DNA from: Anaerolineae bacterium
GTDB taxonomy: Bacteria > Chloroflexota > Anaerolineae > 4572-78 > J111
DNA length: 12,964 nt
Direction: 5' to 3'
NCBI GenBank assembly: GCA_023382535.1
Contig: JAHDWA010000133.1
Location: 3,013 to 15,976, forward strand
Both the position numbers and the translations under genes were made by a program. Each line of letters begins with the position of its first letter. Position 1 is the stretch's first letter. Below, in pieces: positions 12,511-12,964 of this stretch. Under the pieces are notes generated by a model that saw nothing but the letters and a program-made list of their open reading frames with translations, was not told where the DNA came from and searched no databases.

Positions 12511-12964
12511 ATGTTGAAAAACATCTTTAAAGCCGTTTTGGGCGACCCCAACCAACGGGAAATCAAAAAACTTACACCGCTGGCCGAAGAAGTTCAGGCG
12601 CTGGAAGCTGAAATGCAGGCCAAAAGCGATGACGACCTGCGGCAGATGATGGCTGGCTTCCGCCAGCAGTTGGCCGAGAATACCGCCGAGCAGCGGGCCG
12701 AAGTGGCTAACTTGCAGCGCGAGGTTGTCGAGGCCATTCGCCAGGAGCGGCAGCGGCTGCAAGTGCAACTGGAGCAGGCAGAGAAACGGCTGCTTAAACT
12801 CGAAGCCGAATTACTGAGTGAGATTCAAGCCCAGGTCTTCGCCGCTGTGCGTGAAGCCAGCCGCCGGACGATCGGCTTGCGCCATTATGATGTCCAGGTT
12901 GTCGGCGGGGCGATTTTGCACGAAGGCAAAGTGGTCGAAATGCGCACCGGCGAAGGTAAAACGC
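12511..12964 (+). CDS. secA: Preprotein translocase ATPase SecA, N-terminal part (cut by window end)
   Basis: SecA is the ATPase that pushes preproteins through SecYEG. The first 151 residues are present: [20 protein letters not shown], the helix [16 protein letters not shown], then [20 protein letters not shown], and MRTGEGKT, the Walker A motif, where the window stops. Between FRQQL and FAAVREA most SecA proteins have about a dozen residues; here there are about 55, rich in Glu, Gln, Arg and Leu ([20 protein letters not shown], then [14 protein letters not shown]). This makes a coiled-coil insertion of about 40 residues. AGGAG lies ten bases before ATG 12511, and the start matches the family. 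Upstream lie a promoter and an inverted repeat. This is the one clear housekeeping gene here. Confidence 0.93.
   Translation, partial: MLKNIFKAVLGDPNQREIKKLTPLAEEVQALEAEMQAKSDDDLRQMMAGFRQQLAENTAEQRAEVANLQREVVEAIRQERQRLQVQLEQAEKRLLKLEAELLSEIQAQVFAAVREASRRTIGLRHYDVQVVGGAILHEGKVVEMRTGEGKT

Noticed and set aside
1..12964. CRISPR array, phage or transposon origin of the accessory genes
   Set aside because: No regularly spaced repeats, integrase, transposase or terminal inverted repeats were seen.

Overview
The window looks like chromosomal DNA from a Chloroflexota bacterium (Anaerolineae/Caldilineae-like), inferred from gene content, not from a marker search. The pointers are a secreted parallel beta-helix protein with a choice-of-anchor-Q-type end and the short C-terminal tail YLPVVVK, a SecA amino terminus with a long coiled-coil insertion, and a crowd of small VOC/PhnB, RibD-C (dihydrofolate reductase-like) and DUF2277 genes. 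No rRNA, tRNA, CRISPR array, transposase or phage gene was seen.

Layout. 1-165: probable tail of an upstream gene, then a strong promoter followed about 45 bases later by an intrinsic terminator (possible small RNA). 261-1796: secreted beta-helix protein. 1823-3099 (minus strand): nitroreductase with an in-frame coding-like remnant after its stop, then a small membrane-anchored protein with coding-like remnants beyond its stop. 3285-3604: frameshifted, unrecognised gene. 3654-4379: SAM-dependent methyltransferase. 4463-5122 (minus): HxlR regulator with SCP2-like C-terminal domain, apparently leaderless, with a 14-base palindrome across its -10 box and start. It is divergent from a LmbE/PIG-L deacetylase (5374-6249), which has a near-consensus promoter and a small leader ORF overlapping its start.

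6365-11272 is a one-directional run of small genes: an MFS transporter scar, a VOC protein, a two-domain PhnB-like protein, a short stub, a one-domain PhnB-like protein, two RibD-C/DHFR-like paralogues, TrmO, DUF2277, an AraC regulator scar and a VOC scar. The MFS, AraC and VOC scars share one architecture: a recognisable gene start joined directly to a recognisable gene end, with the middle missing. An alpha/beta hydrolase (11344-12162) follows with its own -10 box. Then comes a 348-base gap with two tandem hairpins, a promoter with an inverted repeat and a tiny leader ORF, and finally the start of secA, cut by the window edge inside its Walker A motif.

How the genes might work together. The accessory part (methyltransferase, HxlR, LmbE, MFS, VOC/PhnB, RibD-C/DHFR, AraC, hydrolase, nitroreductase) has the flavour of small-molecule stress or xenobiotic handling. 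No single pathway can be shown from the sequence. The most distinctive signal is the repeated decay by internal deletion in an otherwise compact gene array.
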